Positions 26,563-35,247 are shown, counted from the stretch's first letter. The stretch: DNA of 64,000 nt from an uncultured Collinsella sp. (GCA_900542155.1 UQMD01000002.1:124001-188000), one strand, 5' to 3'. Notes: generated from the letters alone by a model not told the origin. Translations and numbers: made by a program.

Positions 26563-27772
26563 ACGAACCCCCTTCCAACAAATCAACGACTTTAAGTATA
26601 CGCGCCAGGCACGCTTCCCAAGAGACCGCCGACGGCTCGAACGTCGAAAGCGGCGCCGCAAGCGCCTGCGCGATAGCATCTGCCAGTGCGCGCTCAAACA
26701 ACGGAAGGTCGGCCGCCACGGGCGTGTCGACATCCGTCATACGCGGCGACGCCACCCACGTCACGGGAGCACCGGGAAGCATCGCCTCCATCCAGGGACG
26801 AACGCCGGGCAAATCGGTCGCCACAACTTTGCAGCCGCACGCGAGGGCCTCGATCGTCACGAGCGGCAGACCCTCGTAAAACGAAGGCAGCACAAAGACG
26901 TCGGAACTGCGGTAGGCACGCACGAGCCCATCGCTATCCAGGCGCCCCGCCAGCGTAACCGGCACATCCGAGGCCGCGGTCAAGCGCTCGATACGCGCGT
27001 ACTCGGCATCGTCCCCGCGGCCGCCCACAAGTACCAAGCCAGATGGGCGGACGCCATCGTCAATCGGCAATGACACGGCTCGAACCAGCGACTCAACGCC
27101 CTTTTTAAAGCAAATCTTGCCCACGTACACGAGCGATCCCGACTGCCTCGCCACGCTTGCATCGCGGCAGAAGACGCGATGGTCGTAGCCCGTCCCAATC
27201 ACGTGGATACGATCGGCATCGACGCCGCACACCAGGCCAATCTGCTCAGCCTGCTCAGCATGGAGCGCAAAGACGGCATCGAGCCGACGAACCGCACTTA
27301 CGATGCGATCGTGCTCGAGCGCATGCGAACGCAGCTGGCGCAGGTCGGTCGAATGGCACACGGCAACAACCGGCACGCCCCGGACGCGCTCGCGCGCCAA
27401 TGCGGTCACCAGATACAGGTGATGGCAGAGCACCAGATCGGGCCGAAACTCAGCCACCACCCGATCGATTGCAACAGCAAATGCCCGCTCAAATGCCTTG
27501 AGCATCGAGGGCGTCAGGTCACGATAGCGCGTGGAGGGATAGGGCATGACATCGGACATACCGCAGATGGGAAACGGCAGCTCGGGCGACTCGAACGGTA
27601 CGGCAAACACGGCAGCACGCCAGTCCAGCTCGCCTTGGGTATCACCCGGTGCCGCGCCGCAAAGCACGGCGGCGCGATGTCCCGTCTCGATCTGTTCGCG
27701 CACGAGCGCGGCAAGGTAGGTGCCGCTGCCGGTGCTATCTGGTTTTTGTGCCGAGATATTGAGGATGCGCAT
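26555..27772 (-). CDS. GT4-family glycosyltransferase, coupled to selD
   Basis: A 405-residue GT-B fold glycosyltransferase. The N-terminus MRILNISAQKPDSTGSGTY is the usual first strand and glycine-rich loop. The C-terminal half has VYVGKICFKKGVESLV and the GT4 nucleotide-sugar motif SFYEGLPLVTIEALACG. It lies 14 bp after the activator gene and overlaps selD by 8 bases, so translation is probably coupled to SelD. The acceptor is unknown. A selenosugar-type reaction like SenB of selenoneine synthesis is a speculative reading of the context; a role in surface polysaccharide is the plain alternative. The start ATG 27772 has AGGGG upstream. Confidence 0.82.
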   Translation of the reverse strand: MRILNISAQKPDSTGSGTYLAALVREQIETGHRAAVLCGAAPGDTQGELDWRAAVFAVPFESPELPFPICGMSDVMPYPSTRYRDLTPSMLKAFERAFAVAIDRVVAEFRPDLVLCHHLYLVTALARERVRGVPVVAVCHSTDLRQLRSHALEHDRIVSAVRRLDAVFALHAEQAEQIGLVCGVDADRIHVIGTGYDHRVFCRDASVARQSGSLVYVGKICFKKGVESLVRAVSLPIDDGVRPSGLVLVGGRGDDAEYARIERLTAASDVPVTLAGRLDSDGLVRAYRSSDVFVLPSFYEGLPLVTIEALACGCKVVATDLPGVRPWMEAMLPGAPVTWVASPRMTDVDTPVAADLPLFERALADAIAQALAAPLSTFEPSAVSWEACLARILKVVDLLEGGSYG

Positions 27773-27786
27773 GTCGCGGTACACCC

Positions 27787-28551
27787 CTAGGCCAAGGCGG
27801 CGGCGCGGACAGCCGCGCCGATCGCTCCGGCAAAGCGAGCCTGGGGCGAGGTGGTCACCGGCGACCCCAGTAGCTCGCCCAACCGCTCCACTACGAAGGC
27901 GTTCTCGCACAGGCCACCGGTCAGGTAGTACGGTGCGCCCGCGGCCTGCCCGGCCATGGTCGCCACGCGCGAGACCACGCTGTCGATCACGCCACGTGCA
28001 ATGTTCTCGCGCGGCTCACCGCGACCGATTAGGCTGATAACCTCGCTTTCGGCAAACACGGTGCACATGCTGGAAATCTTGGTAGGCTCGCCGGTGCGGG
28101 CGAGGTCTGCCATCTGCTGCTGGGTAATGCCCAGGCGGTCGGCCATGATCTCCAGAAAGCGCCCCGTGCCGGCGGCGCACTTGTCGTTCATGGCGAACTT
28201 GGCCACGCGGCCGCCCTTAAGCTGAATGACTTTGGTGTCCTGGCCGCCCACGTCAATCACCGTGCCATGGTCGCCAAACAGGCGCACGGCACCGGTGCCG
28301 TGGCAGGTAATCTCGGTCACGACCTTGTGTGCATAGGGCACGGCGACACGGCCGTAGCCAGTCGCGACCACGCGAACATCGTCGCCCGTCACGTCATAGC
28401 CGGCTGCGGCGAGTTCACCGCGTAGGCGCTCGGCCGCATCGACCGACGAATACCCCGTCGGCATGACGCAGGTCCACGCAACGGCGTTGTCCGTCTCCAC
28501 CACCGCAGCCTTCGCGGCCGTCGAGCCTATGTCGATACCAATGCCAACCAC
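27787..28551 (-). CDS. HgdC-like activator ATPase (acyl-CoA dehydratase activase family)
   Basis: A 254-residue ASKHA ATPase of the HgdC/BadF family, which uses ATP to inject low-potential electrons into HgdB-type partner proteins. GIDIGSTAAK is the phosphate loop. The two bridging [4Fe-4S] ligands of the homodimer appear as NDKCAAGTGRF and SSMCTVFAESE. The start is GTG 28551 with AAGGAGG at good spacing. It lies between two HgdB-like genes and the glycosyltransferase. Confidence 0.9.
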   Translation of the reverse strand: MVGIGIDIGSTAAKAAVVETDNAVAWTCVMPTGYSSVDAAERLRGELAAAGYDVTGDDVRVVATGYGRVAVPYAHKVVTEITCHGTGAVRLFGDHGTVIDVGGQDTKVIQLKGGRVAKFAMNDKCAAGTGRFLEIMADRLGITQQQMADLARTGEPTKISSMCTVFAESEVISLIGRGEPRENIARGVIDSVVSRVATMAGQAAGAPYYLTGGLCENAFVVERLGELLGSPVTTSPQARFAGAIGAAVRAAALA

Positions 28552-28601
28552 GGCATCCTCCTTCTATGCGGCAAAGCAGCTATCCCTTTGCCGCATTTGT
28601 C

Positions 28602-29765
28602 CTACAGGGTCTCGATAAAGGCAGCGATGCGCGTCTCGATCTGGCCCATGTCGCCGTTGCTGTAGTCGGTCTCGATCTTCATATACGGAATACCCGCGCC
28701 CTCGACAGCCTCCTGCATGCGCGCACTCTCCACGTTAAAGGTGTGGCAGGCCTGTAGCACGCTCTCTACCACGCCATCGACATGATACTTCTCGCACATG
28801 GCCAGCGTGTTTTCCATACGACCATCGTTGGGCGTCATGACCGAGCAGTTGATGTCCAGGTAGCGGTCGGCGATGGCACGCAGGATATCGGGAGCCTCCG
28901 GGTCGATCATCATGGCCGCCGTGCGCTCGCCCGAGCAGTCGTCCATGCACACGACCACGCCGCCGTTGGACTCGATGGTGCGGCCGATCTTGTTGATCAC
29001 GCCGCCCACCGGGCAGCCGGTGATCAGAATGCGCTTGGCATCCGCCGCAACCGGGCGCTCGCCCGCGTCGTAGGCCTCGCGCAGCTTGGCGACCTTTTGC
29101 TCCAGCTGCTGCGTATAGGCCTCGATATCAAAGCTGAACGTACCGGCAAACATGGTGCTCATCAGGTCGACGCCGCTCATGGCCGCCGGCTGGTTGACCT
29201 GCAGCGCAAACATCTCGAGCTGGGCCGCACGCAGACGGTTGCGACGACGGACGGCGGCGCGTAGGTCATCGTCGGTAATCGTGATGCCGTAGAAGCCCTC
29301 GAGCTCCTCCTTGAGCAGGCGGCACTCCTCGTACCAGCCTTCACGCTCGTAGGCACGATCGCGACCCTGCGGAAGATGCAGAATGTGCGTGCGCTTGAGC
29401 TCGTTGAGTAGCTCGTACATCTTCTTCTTGCCGTCGCAGGTGGTCTCGCCGATGATCATGTCGCTAAAGTACGTAAACGGGCACTTTTGCGAGTAGGCAA
29501 AACCGTAGGTCGACTTGATGAGCGGGCACAGGTTTGCCGGCAGCACCTTCTCGGCCTCGGGAATCACCTCATCGGACGTACCGCACAGAGCCACGCTCGC
29601 AGCCCCCGCGGCATCGATAATCTCGAGCGGCGTATAGCTGCACAAAAAGCCGACCAGGCGATTATCCGCCTGCTTGTAATCCTTAACGCGAATAAACGCC
29701 GCCTTGCGTTGCTCGTTGAACTCCTCAAACGTGGACGGCAACGGCTGCTCAATATTTTCCGACAT
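28602..29765 (-). CDS. HgdB-like 2-hydroxyacyl-CoA dehydratase/double-cubane family protein, paralogue 1
   Basis: A 387-residue protein of the HgdB/BzdN superfamily. Conserved cysteine regions are LCPLIKSTYG, QKCPFTYFSD, ETTCDGKKK and DDCSGE. Members hold [4Fe-4S] or double-cubane clusters and reduce difficult substrates using electrons from an HgdC-type activator. No separate HgdA subunit is present, which points to a double-cubane-type reductase and not a true dehydratase (inference). The start ATG 29765 has AAGGAG upstream. It is 50 bp before the activator gene. Confidence 0.85.
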   Translation of the reverse strand: MSENIEQPLPSTFEEFNEQRKAAFIRVKDYKQADNRLVGFLCSYTPLEIIDAAGAASVALCGTSDEVIPEAEKVLPANLCPLIKSTYGFAYSQKCPFTYFSDMIIGETTCDGKKKMYELLNELKRTHILHLPQGRDRAYEREGWYEECRLLKEELEGFYGITITDDDLRAAVRRRNRLRAAQLEMFALQVNQPAAMSGVDLMSTMFAGTFSFDIEAYTQQLEQKVAKLREAYDAGERPVAADAKRILITGCPVGGVINKIGRTIESNGGVVVCMDDCSGERTAAMMIDPEAPDILRAIADRYLDINCSVMTPNDGRMENTLAMCEKYHVDGVVESVLQACHTFNVESARMQEAVEGAGIPYMKIETDYSNGDMGQIETRIAAFIETL

Positions 29766-29802
29766 ATAACTCCTTAACAGACCTTTTAACCGACCAAGGA
29801 AA

Positions 29803-29904
29803 CGGCTTTCCCAGGTGCCCGAGGTTGCCGTGAAAGAGAAGTGCCACGTACTTTGGTACGCAAGCGACGGTTTGAACGGCAAGATCGGGTGCCTGGGGAA
29901 GCCG
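29803..29904. repeat. Long palindrome with conserved loop, copy 1
   Basis: Near-perfect 29-bp arms (29803-29831 and 29876-29904) enclose a 44-base loop that starts GAAAGAGAAG, contains a small CGTAC/GTACG hairpin and continues GCAAGCGACG. The loop resembles that of the palindrome at 45244-45341. Lies between the two HgdB-like genes. Confidence 0.8.
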
Positions 29905-29919
29905 CCGAGACGGATAGCC

Positions 29920-31203
29920 CTAAATGGTTTCCAAGAAAGCCTCTATCCTGGTTTGCAGTTGGCCTGCGTCCTCGCCGGCGTAGTCGGTCGTGATGTGCAT
30001 AAACGGAATGCCGGCCTCCTCGGCGGCCTTCTCCACGGCAAACGACTCCATCTCGTAGAGCGTGCAGAACTGCAGGGCCACGTCGACAATGCCGTCGGCG
30101 TGCAGGTCCTTGGCCATCTGGACAATGTCCTTCATACGCTGGTCGTTGGGCGTAAAGACGGCGCAGTTGATCTTAAAGTAGCGCTCGGCGATGGCATCGA
30201 GCATCTTGTCAACCGTCTCACCGGACTCGTCGACCAGGTCCTTGTAATAGCGCGAACCCGTGCAGGACTCCTCGCCTACCACAACGCCGCCGGCCTTCTC
30301 GATGAGGTTGAACAGCTTCCAGTTGGGCACGGCCATGGGCGTGCCGGTGTACAGGATGCGCTTGGTCCCCTTGGGCGCCACGCCCTCGCCGGCCTCGACA
30401 CGCTGCTCGCACTCAGCCGCCATATCGTTGATGGCCCCGGTCAGACGCGGCGTGTCGTCCATAAAGGCGGCCTGAACGGTCAGCAGACTGTCGAGACCGC
30501 TGATGGGCGCTGGGTCGGCAGCGCGCGTGGCAGCGAGGCGCTGCAGGGCGCGACGCTTCTCATTGACGGCGCGGATGGCGGCCTTCAGACGCTCAGGCGT
30601 AATCTTGACGCCACACTCTTCCTCGATCTTGGCTGCGAGCTTCTTGACCTCGGCCTTCCAGGTCACGAGCGTCGACTCGTCGTGTACGTTGGGAATATCC
30701 ATGACGTACATGTTCTTTTGCGTGGCAAAGAACTCGTAGGCTTTCTTCTTGCCGTCGCAGGTGTTCTCGCCTACCACCAAGTCACTCGACTCAATGTAGG
30801 GGCAGACCTCGCCCAGCTTAAAGCCGGCAAAGCTCTTGATGAGCGGACAAGTGTTGCGCGGCAAGTGCTCCTCGACCTTGTCGGTCGCCCAATCGGCACC
30901 CGAGCACAGACCCACGGGGATACCGTCGCAGGCGAGCACAATCTCCTCGGGCACGTAGACGCAGAAGCTGCCCACGATCTTGGTGGCCTCGCCGGCCTCC
31001 TTCTTGTCGAGCATCTCCTTAATACGGCCGCTGTGGATGTTGGTGGCGACAAAATCCAGGTAGGACGTGGACTTGGGGCGATTGTTCTGCGTCAGGAACA
31101 TATCGCCGTACATCTGGCCCACGGCGCCCAGCAGCATGTCGTGGTCGGCAAGATTCATGCCGAGGCTCTCCCACATCGGATGGAAATCAAATTCTTCAGC
31201 CAT
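29920..31203 (-). CDS. HgdB-like 2-hydroxyacyl-CoA dehydratase/double-cubane family protein, paralogue 2
   Basis: A 427-residue paralogue of the protein encoded just downstream, about 40 residues longer at the N-terminus. Cysteine regions are TCPLIKSFAG, EVCPYIESSD, ENTCDGKKK and EESCTGS, in the same order as in paralogue 1. The family role is ATP-dependent two-electron or one-electron reduction with an HgdC partner. The start ATG has GAGAGGGG upstream. It is the first large gene of the selenium operon. The 154-bp gap to paralogue 1 contains a long palindrome. Confidence 0.85.
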   Translation of the reverse strand: MAEEFDFHPMWESLGMNLADHDMLLGAVGQMYGDMFLTQNNRPKSTSYLDFVATNIHSGRIKEMLDKKEAGEATKIVGSFCVYVPEEIVLACDGIPVGLCSGADWATDKVEEHLPRNTCPLIKSFAGFKLGEVCPYIESSDLVVGENTCDGKKKAYEFFATQKNMYVMDIPNVHDESTLVTWKAEVKKLAAKIEEECGVKITPERLKAAIRAVNEKRRALQRLAATRAADPAPISGLDSLLTVQAAFMDDTPRLTGAINDMAAECEQRVEAGEGVAPKGTKRILYTGTPMAVPNWKLFNLIEKAGGVVVGEESCTGSRYYKDLVDESGETVDKMLDAIAERYFKINCAVFTPNDQRMKDIVQMAKDLHADGIVDVALQFCTLYEMESFAVEKAAEEAGIPFMHITTDYAGEDAGQLQTRIEAFLETI

Positions 31204-31362
31204 AACGGTTCCCCTCTCGAACCAAAAACGGATAACAGCGGTATCGATGCACGACGGACGGCGATTGCCCGACCGTGCTCAAACCCGGAATTTTAGGGAA
31301 CCAGCTTTGCGGTCGATTATTTAGTTGTGCGTCGTCTCTCCCGGAGCCGTGAACATACCTGC

Positions 31363-31431
31363 TCATATGCGACTCCGAGCCATATACAGGGCGCGCGCGG
31401 CAACGCGGCGAATATATGTCGTCTGCGGCAT
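31363..31431 (-). CDS. 22-residue basic peptide in the leader of the selenium operon
   Basis: A short reading frame encodes MPQTTYIRRVAARALYMARSRI. Its ATG at 31431 is preceded by AAAGGAGGG seven bases away, a stronger ribosome site than most in the window. It lies downstream of a plausible promoter and 160 bp upstream of the HgdB-like gene. It is rich in arginine. It could be a regulatory leader peptide or a chance frame; I know no homologue. Confidence 0.35.
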   Translation of the reverse strand: MPQTTYIRRVAARALYMARSRI

Positions 31432-31451
31432 GTGCGCACCCTCCTTTACAA

Positions 31452-31499
31452 GTTGAGGTCAACTATATCAACGGTCATCGACCATGCGAACACCGTTGA
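31452..31499 (-). promoter_or_regulatory. Candidate promoter and operators of the selenium operon
   Basis: On the minus strand TTCGCA (31490-31485), 17 bases, then TATAGT (31467-31462) form a plausible promoter. An 8-bp inverted repeat (TCAACGGT at 31468-31475, ACCGTTGA at 31492-31499) brackets the -35, and GTTGAGGTCAAC (31452-31463) overlaps the -10 downstream edge. The arrangement suggests repressor binding. Confidence 0.45.
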
Positions 31500-31585
31500 C
31501 ATTCGTACGACAGCGTCATGTACCGTTGTTTAATAAATAATTATCTTAATTGATAAGAGTTTGTCATTACCCATTCGGCGAACGG

Positions 31586-31622
31586 CAAAAACAAAGCCGC
31601 CGAGGCTTATATCCCCGACGGC
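31586..31622 (-). terminator. Intrinsic terminator of modABC
   Basis: Minus strand: a 10-bp stem (GCCGTCGGGG with CCTCGGCGGC, two G-U pairs) around a 7-base loop, followed by TTTGTTTTT. It begins 12 bases after the modC stop. Confidence 0.88.
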
Positions 31623-31633
31623 ATTACCCGGCG

Positions 31634-32704
31634 CTATCGACAAACCAAATGGATCCTGCTGGCATCAAAATGCATGCGCAGCGTCTCGCCTGCTTGCGGC
31701 AGCTCGTCGACAGGCATGCCCACTTTGTTGACCTTCCACTGCAGGCGCGTCGGCGCATCGGCACGCGGCGCGTCCAGCAGCACCAGGCGCTCAAAACGCG
31801 AATCGCTCACGCGGGCCACATGCAGATCGTAGCTGTTACGACCGCGCTCAGCGCGGCTGTCCACATGGAAGTAGCTCGCACGAATACCCAGGTACGCCAC
31901 ATTATCGGGAACCTCACGGCCCACGTTGAAGGTCATGCCCCAGTCCAGGGCTTCAACTTCCTGAAGCCCAATCTTACGCGCGCGGCTCGTATTCTTGCAG
32001 CCCGTCAGACGCAGCGCAGCCAAGGTTTGCGGCCGGCGGACCACGTCCTCGACGGAGCCGATCTCCTCCACATGCCCGTTATGCATCACGCAAATGCGCT
32101 CGCACAGGCGGCATGCCTCGTCAATATCGTGGCTCACGTAGAGCACGGTACGGTTACAGACGTCGAACAGGTCGAGCATGTTCTGCTCAAGCGCGCTCTT
32201 GAGATACGCGTCGAGCGCGCTCATGGGCTCGTCGAACATAAAAATGCCCGGGTGTGCCGCCACCATGCGAGCAAGCGCCACACGTTGCTGCTGCCCGCCC
32301 GAGAGGCGCGCGGGATAGCGGTCGACAAAATCGGCCAGACCGAAAATGCCCAGATAGCGCTCGGCGAGCTTTTTGCGCGCGGCGGCGTCGCCCGCATCCT
32401 TTACGCCGGCGCACACGTTATCGGCCACCGTCATATTAGGGAACAGCTGATAGTTTTGGAACAGCAGGGCACACTTGCGCTCCTGGGGCGACAGGTTGAT
32501 ACCCGCCGCCGAGTCAAAGAAGGTCACGCCGTTGACGACGATCTCGCCCTCGTCGGGCGTCTCCACGCCGGCAATGCAACGCAAGGTGCAGCTCTTGCCA
32601 CAACCCGAGGCGCCCAGCAGCGCCACGCGCTCCTCGCCGGCCTCAAGCTGCATATCGAGCATAAACCCGGGGTAGCGTTTTTTGATATCCAGAACGAGCG
32701 ACAT
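31634..32704 (-). CDS. modC: Molybdate ABC transporter ATP-binding protein
   Basis: A 356-residue ABC ATPase. Walker A GASGCGKS, signature LSGGQQQR, Walker B IFMFDEP and the switch histidine (YVSHDIDEA) are all present. Residues beyond about 235 form a C-terminal regulatory domain of the ModC/CysA type. It is the last gene of modABC and supplies molybdenum for FdhF and the other MopB enzyme in the window. The start ATG 32704 is six bases from modB. Confidence 0.9.
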   Translation of the reverse strand: MSLVLDIKKRYPGFMLDMQLEAGEERVALLGASGCGKSCTLRCIAGVETPDEGEIVVNGVTFFDSAAGINLSPQERKCALLFQNYQLFPNMTVADNVCAGVKDAGDAAARKKLAERYLGIFGLADFVDRYPARLSGGQQQRVALARMVAAHPGIFMFDEPMSALDAYLKSALEQNMLDLFDVCNRTVLYVSHDIDEACRLCERICVMHNGHVEEIGSVEDVVRRPQTLAALRLTGCKNTSRARKIGLQEVEALDWGMTFNVGREVPDNVAYLGIRASYFHVDSRAERGRNSYDLHVARVSDSRFERLVLLDAPRADAPTRLQWKVNKVGMPVDELPQAGETLRMHFDASRIHLVCR

Positions 32705-32710
32705 AGCTTA

Positions 32711-34150
32711 TCAACCTCCCTGCGGCACCGCGTCATCGCGCGTAAGCTCGGCCAGCGCCTCGCGATCGATACGCAGTGCATCGCCGCCGACTGGGTCGAG
32801 CGAATCGGTCTGGCCGCCCAGCTGCTTGGCCTGCTTGCGCTCCGCGCGGGACAGGCCGCGCTCACGGTACTTTTGCGAATGCGCCGTGTACATATTGATG
32901 AACAGAATGACCAGGAAGCTGAACACGATTACGACGATGACCCAAAAGAGCGCCACCGACGTGTTGCCGCCCATCCACTCAAAGTAGATGGCGATGGGGA
33001 TGGTCTGGGTAATGCCAGCGTAGTTGCCCGCAAAGAACAGGGTGCAACCGAACTCGCCCATCGCGCGGGCAAAGGCGAGCACCGTGCCGGCGGCAATCGA
33101 GGGCCAGCCAAGCGGCATCATAAGCTTGGTAAAGATGCGACGCTCGGACCATCCCAGGGTTCGCGCGGCGTCGAGCATCTGCGTGTCGAGGCTCTCGAAG
33201 GCTCCGAGCGCCGTGCGGTAGACCAGCGGAAACGACACAACGACGGCCGAAATGACCGCCGCAGGCCACGTAAAGACGATCGAGATGCCGTGCGCGATGA
33301 GCCACTGGCCCACCCCGGTCGAGCGGCCAAACAGCATGAGAAGCAGAAAGCCGCAGACCGTGGGCGGCAGCACCATAGGAATCGTAAAGACCGAATCGAG
33401 CAGGCCCTTGATGCGGCTCGAGGTACCCATAGTCTTCCACGCGGCGAACAGGCCCAGCGCAAAGGAGATCAGCAGGGCAAGGCCGCTCGTTTTAACGGAC
33501 ACCCAAAACGGGCGATAGTCGATGTCGCCCAAAAAGGAAGCCAGAGAGGTCAAGGGCCCCTGCTCATCCCGCAACGCGACAGACGACGCCTCTACCATTT
33601 GAGCGCTATCAAGCCAACGCGCGCCGCCCTTGGCATCACCCGAGGCTGATGCAATCACCACATAGCGGTCCCCATCCGTACCGCGCTCGTCAAAGCCATA
33701 GGTATACCCGCCGGTATCAAACGTTGTTTCCGCCGTGAAATACCAAGGAAGATCCACGTCCCCTAGCTGCGCACCTCCCATGCAGTTTGAGCTGTCGAGC
33801 TCACAGACGAGGGCTTTGAGACCCGATACGCACTCGTTGTCCTGCGGATCCAATCCAAACTTCTCGACCGCCTTGGGCGATATCCACACCACAACGCGAT
33901 CGGCAGCAGGCGCCACTACAAGGTCCACGTCCTCGTCAACGGGAAACCGGTAGCCCTCAGGCTGGCCCTCCATGGCACGAGCGGTCCCCTTGGCCAACCG
34001 CTCAAAACCCTCGATCCCATAGGAAAGCCCATGAGCGGTCGCAGTAACCTGGGCCCCGTCCTCAGCGTCCCCAGCAAACGCAAATCCCGGCATCCAGCAA
34101 AGCGCGAAGGTCAAAGCACAGGCGACAAGCATGCGGAATCTATTAAGCAC
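32711..34150 (-). CDS. modB: Molybdate ABC transporter permease with extra N-terminal extracytoplasmic domain
   Basis: A 479-residue protein, about twice the usual ModB length. Residues 1-26 are a signal peptide or first helix (MLVACALTFALCWMPGFAFA). Residues 27-215 are a soluble, acidic region outside the cytoplasmic membrane. From about residue 216 the permease begins, with the transmembrane core and the EAA-type loop LDAARTLGWSERRIFTKLMMPLGWP. I chose GTG 34150, with GGAG upstream. A GTG at 34219 that touches the modA stop would add 23 residues. The N-terminal domain is not recognised. Confidence 0.82.
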   Translation of the reverse strand: MLNRFRMLVACALTFALCWMPGFAFAGDAEDGAQVTATAHGLSYGIEGFERLAKGTARAMEGQPEGYRFPVDEDVDLVVAPAADRVVVWISPKAVEKFGLDPQDNECVSGLKALVCELDSSNCMGGAQLGDVDLPWYFTAETTFDTGGYTYGFDERGTDGDRYVVIASASGDAKGGARWLDSAQMVEASSVALRDEQGPLTSLASFLGDIDYRPFWVSVKTSGLALLISFALGLFAAWKTMGTSSRIKGLLDSVFTIPMVLPPTVCGFLLLMLFGRSTGVGQWLIAHGISIVFTWPAAVISAVVVSFPLVYRTALGAFESLDTQMLDAARTLGWSERRIFTKLMMPLGWPSIAAGTVLAFARAMGEFGCTLFFAGNYAGITQTIPIAIYFEWMGGNTSVALFWVIVVIVFSFLVILFINMYTAHSQKYRERGLSRAERKQAKQLGGQTDSLDPVGGDALRIDREALAELTRDDAVPQGG

Positions 34151-34218
34151 GAAAAGCTCCAAGCGAATACAAGGACGGAGTGAAACACAAAACGATGGAA
34201 TTATCGCGCCAAGCCGCA

Positions 34219-35091
34219 CTACTCGGAAAGCTCAAAGCCGTACTTAGCCCAAATCTTCTGAGCCTTCTTGTTGGTCAGACAGAAGTCGATAAACGCCTTG
34301 GCCTCGTCGGCGTGCTCGGAGCTCTCGGCAACGGCACCCGGGTACACGATGGGCTTGTGCGAGTCCTCGGGGCACACGAAGGCCTCCTCGATGCCGTCGT
34401 AGCGGTAGATGTCAGAGCTGTAGACAAAACCGGCCACGCAGTCGCCTGTGGACACATAGACGGCGGCGGTACCAACTTTGTCTGCCAGTGCAACCTTGTC
34501 GGCGATCTCGGGCGCATACTCGCCGTCGTCGCCCTCGGTGCCGGTATAGAGGCCCACGGAAGCCAGCGCCTGGTTGGCGTACTTGCCGGCGGGGACGGTC
34601 TTAGCGTCGCCAATGGCGATTTTGCCATCCAGGTTCGCAACGTCCGCGATGGCCTCGACCTTGGTATCGGAGCCCTCGGCGCGAACGATCACAAGGTCGT
34701 TGACAAACATGTCCTCTCGCGTGCCTGTATCGACGAGCTCGACGGCCTCGGCGTCATCCATAGTGCCCTTGGAAGCGGTGATGAACACGTCGACCGTGGC
34801 GCCGGCACGCATCTGCTCGACGAGGTCGCCGGAGCCCTTAAACTGCGTGTCGGCAAAGGTGGTACCGGTCTGGTCGGTGTAGAGCTCCTGAACCTCGGGC
34901 AGGGCCTTCTCGAGCGAGTTGGCAGCGAAGACCTGAAGCTCGACAGCCTTCTTGGACGAAATCTTGGCAGAACCGGCATCGGAGCCAGCCGGCTCAGGCC
35001 CCTTGTTGCCGGAGCAGCCGGCAAGACCAAGGCCGGCAGCGGCGACAGCAGAAAGCGAGACGAATCCGCGGCGAGAAACCATATCGAACAT
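34219..35091 (-). CDS. modA: Molybdate-binding lipoprotein
   Basis: A 290-residue substrate-binding lipoprotein. The N-terminus has a twin-arginine-like RR, a hydrophobic stretch and the lipobox LAGCSG. The mature part is ModA-like: ELQVFAANSLEKALPEV and GSGDLVEQMRAGATVDVF. It catches molybdate for ModB/ModC. The ATG at 35091 has GAAAGGG upstream. A TATAAT (35156-35151, minus) lies 60 bp upstream as a probable -10. Confidence 0.92.
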   Translation of the reverse strand: MFDMVSRRGFVSLSAVAAAGLGLAGCSGNKGPEPAGSDAGSAKISSKKAVELQVFAANSLEKALPEVQELYTDQTGTTFADTQFKGSGDLVEQMRAGATVDVFITASKGTMDDAEAVELVDTGTREDMFVNDLVIVRAEGSDTKVEAIADVANLDGKIAIGDAKTVPAGKYANQALASVGLYTGTEGDDGEYAPEIADKVALADKVGTAAVYVSTGDCVAGFVYSSDIYRYDGIEEAFVCPEDSHKPIVYPGAVAESSEHADEAKAFIDFCLTNKKAQKIWAKYGFELSE

Positions 35092-35150
35092 GTTCAACCC
35101 TTTCGAAGGCTACGCCCGGGCGCCCGCCGCGAGCTTTATTCTGTAATTAG

Positions 35151-35203
35151 ATTATACTTCCGCGCGAATAATATCAGTGATAAAGATTTCTCGTCTGATA
35201 ATT
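35151..35203 (-). promoter_or_regulatory. Probable modABC promoter
   Basis: TATAAT at 35156-35151 on the minus strand is 60 bp from the modA ATG. Upstream, AT-rich sequence contains TATCAG (35172-35177) and CTGATA (35195-35200) as an inverted repeat, a possible ModE-type or other operator. The -35 is not clear. Confidence 0.4.
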
Positions 35204-35247
35204 CTCTTTCGCCGATAGTCTCAGGACGTTCCGCGCTGTCGCTGCAT

